From assembly GCA_029961685.1 (NCBI GenBank), contig JARWKL010000009.1, positions 17,541,237-17,605,236 of the forward strand: a stretch of DNA of 64,000 nucleotides, written 5' to 3'. Shown piece after piece: positions 63,925-64,000 of the stretch. The DNA is from Aristolochia californica. Taxonomy: Eukaryota > Streptophyta > Magnoliopsida > Piperales > Aristolochiaceae. Under the pieces are notes generated by a model. It did no database searches. It saw only the letters and a program-made list of their open reading frames with translations, and had not been told where the DNA came from. Each line of letters opens with the position of its first letter. Positions within the stretch are counted from its first letter, which is position 1. A program made the position numbers and the translations under genes.

Positions 63925-64000
63925 ACAAAAATATGGCCCATTACACAATATAAATCAGTTTACAATCATCAATGATCGTTAGGTCAGCTTTTTGTAAATG
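63925..64000 (-). repeat. Partial inverted monomer at the window edge
   Basis: Only the 76 bp next to the start of a further inverted copy are present ('acaaaaatatggccc' to 'tttttgtaaatg'). It carries a variant 'attacacaatataaatc'. The array clearly continues beyond the window. Confidence 0.9.

Larger units (their letters stand above)
57411..64000 (-). repeat. Inverted satellite array, same monomer on the minus strand
   Basis: From about 57,411 the repeat reads as the reverse complement of the preceding array. Each monomer now ends with 'gtcattcctt' or 'gtcattcgtt' followed by 'acaaaaatatggcc'. Monomer right-hand ends are at 57918, 58591, 59266, 59941, 60616, 61292, 61929, 62576, 63250 and 63924, with 76 bp of a further copy at the edge. 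The first copy is truncated. Two copies are short (637 and 647 bp); the others are 673-676 bp. The two arrays point towards each other (convergent). Confidence 0.97.

Noticed and set aside
1..64000. CRISPR array
   Set aside because: The repeated unit is 675 bp with no short repeat and unique-spacer alternation, and no cas genes are present.
1..64000. LTR retrotransposon or helitron origin of the monomer
   Set aside because: I see no terminal repeats, primer-binding site, polypurine tract in context, or reverse transcriptase or helicase coding sequence. A distant origin cannot be excluded without a database search.
1..64000. Large palindrome covering the whole window
   Set aside because: The inverted arm is only about 6.6 kb in view, and its monomers are not collinear with the nearest forward ones except for the similarity at 55815-56760.

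Overview
This window is one uninterrupted block of satellite DNA. A monomer of about 675 bp is repeated head to tail from base 1 to about 57,400. The same monomer then continues in the opposite orientation to base 64,000. By eye I count 85 complete forward monomers, one truncated forward monomer, one truncated inverted monomer, 9 full-length inverted monomers (two with internal deletions) and 76 bp of another at the right edge. I found no protein gene, rRNA, tRNA, transposable element or CRISPR array. The short open frames are recurrent by-products of the repeat and are mostly broken from copy to copy. The organism is a eukaryote and probably a plant. This rests on a long AT-rich satellite in large arrays with higher-order structure, and weakly on one plant-type telomere heptamer (ccctaaa) per monomer. 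I cannot name the species or a known satellite family.

The monomers fall into sequence classes that I define here from shared variants. A has ccatatttgtgc and a 'tatggag' segment. A2 is A with 'cttgactttt' and 'gtgttgtggg'. A3 is A with 'ccgatagattgg' and 'cttctccct'. B has ctataattttgc, 'gtaaggaaaa' and 'catatgaacac'. B' is B with 'ggatacattt'. C has 'gcgtttcc', 'catgag', 'gagcacaaaag', 'agcacaac' and 'agttgctcatt'. Monomer starts are set at the 'aaggaatgac' box or its variants 'gagg' and 'aacg', and are good to a few bases.

Layout: 1-6032 mixed A/B/C; 6033-8053 C-rich; 8054-11416 two copies of an A-B' dimer; 11417-16817 mixed, with a second C-C pair; 16818-22270 and 24230-29622 two copies of an eight-monomer block 11 monomers apart; 22271-24229 a shortened copy of the C-C region; 29623-47774 mixed with a recurring A3-C-A-B order; 47775-52497 a three-monomer, 2,025 bp unit present twice and nearly identical; 52498-57400 mixed to the inversion; 57411-64000 inverted array.

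The array has clearly been shaped by unequal exchange, conversion and short deletions. The most informative places are the convergent inversion junction near 57,400, with a 15-bp fragment at the break; the 2,025 bp duplication; a mosaic monomer at 49799-50473; a monomer fused from two neighbouring types (22271-22878); and rare variants shared across the inversion (55815-56760 versus 62577-63924). I see no candidate for a new enzymatic or defence system.
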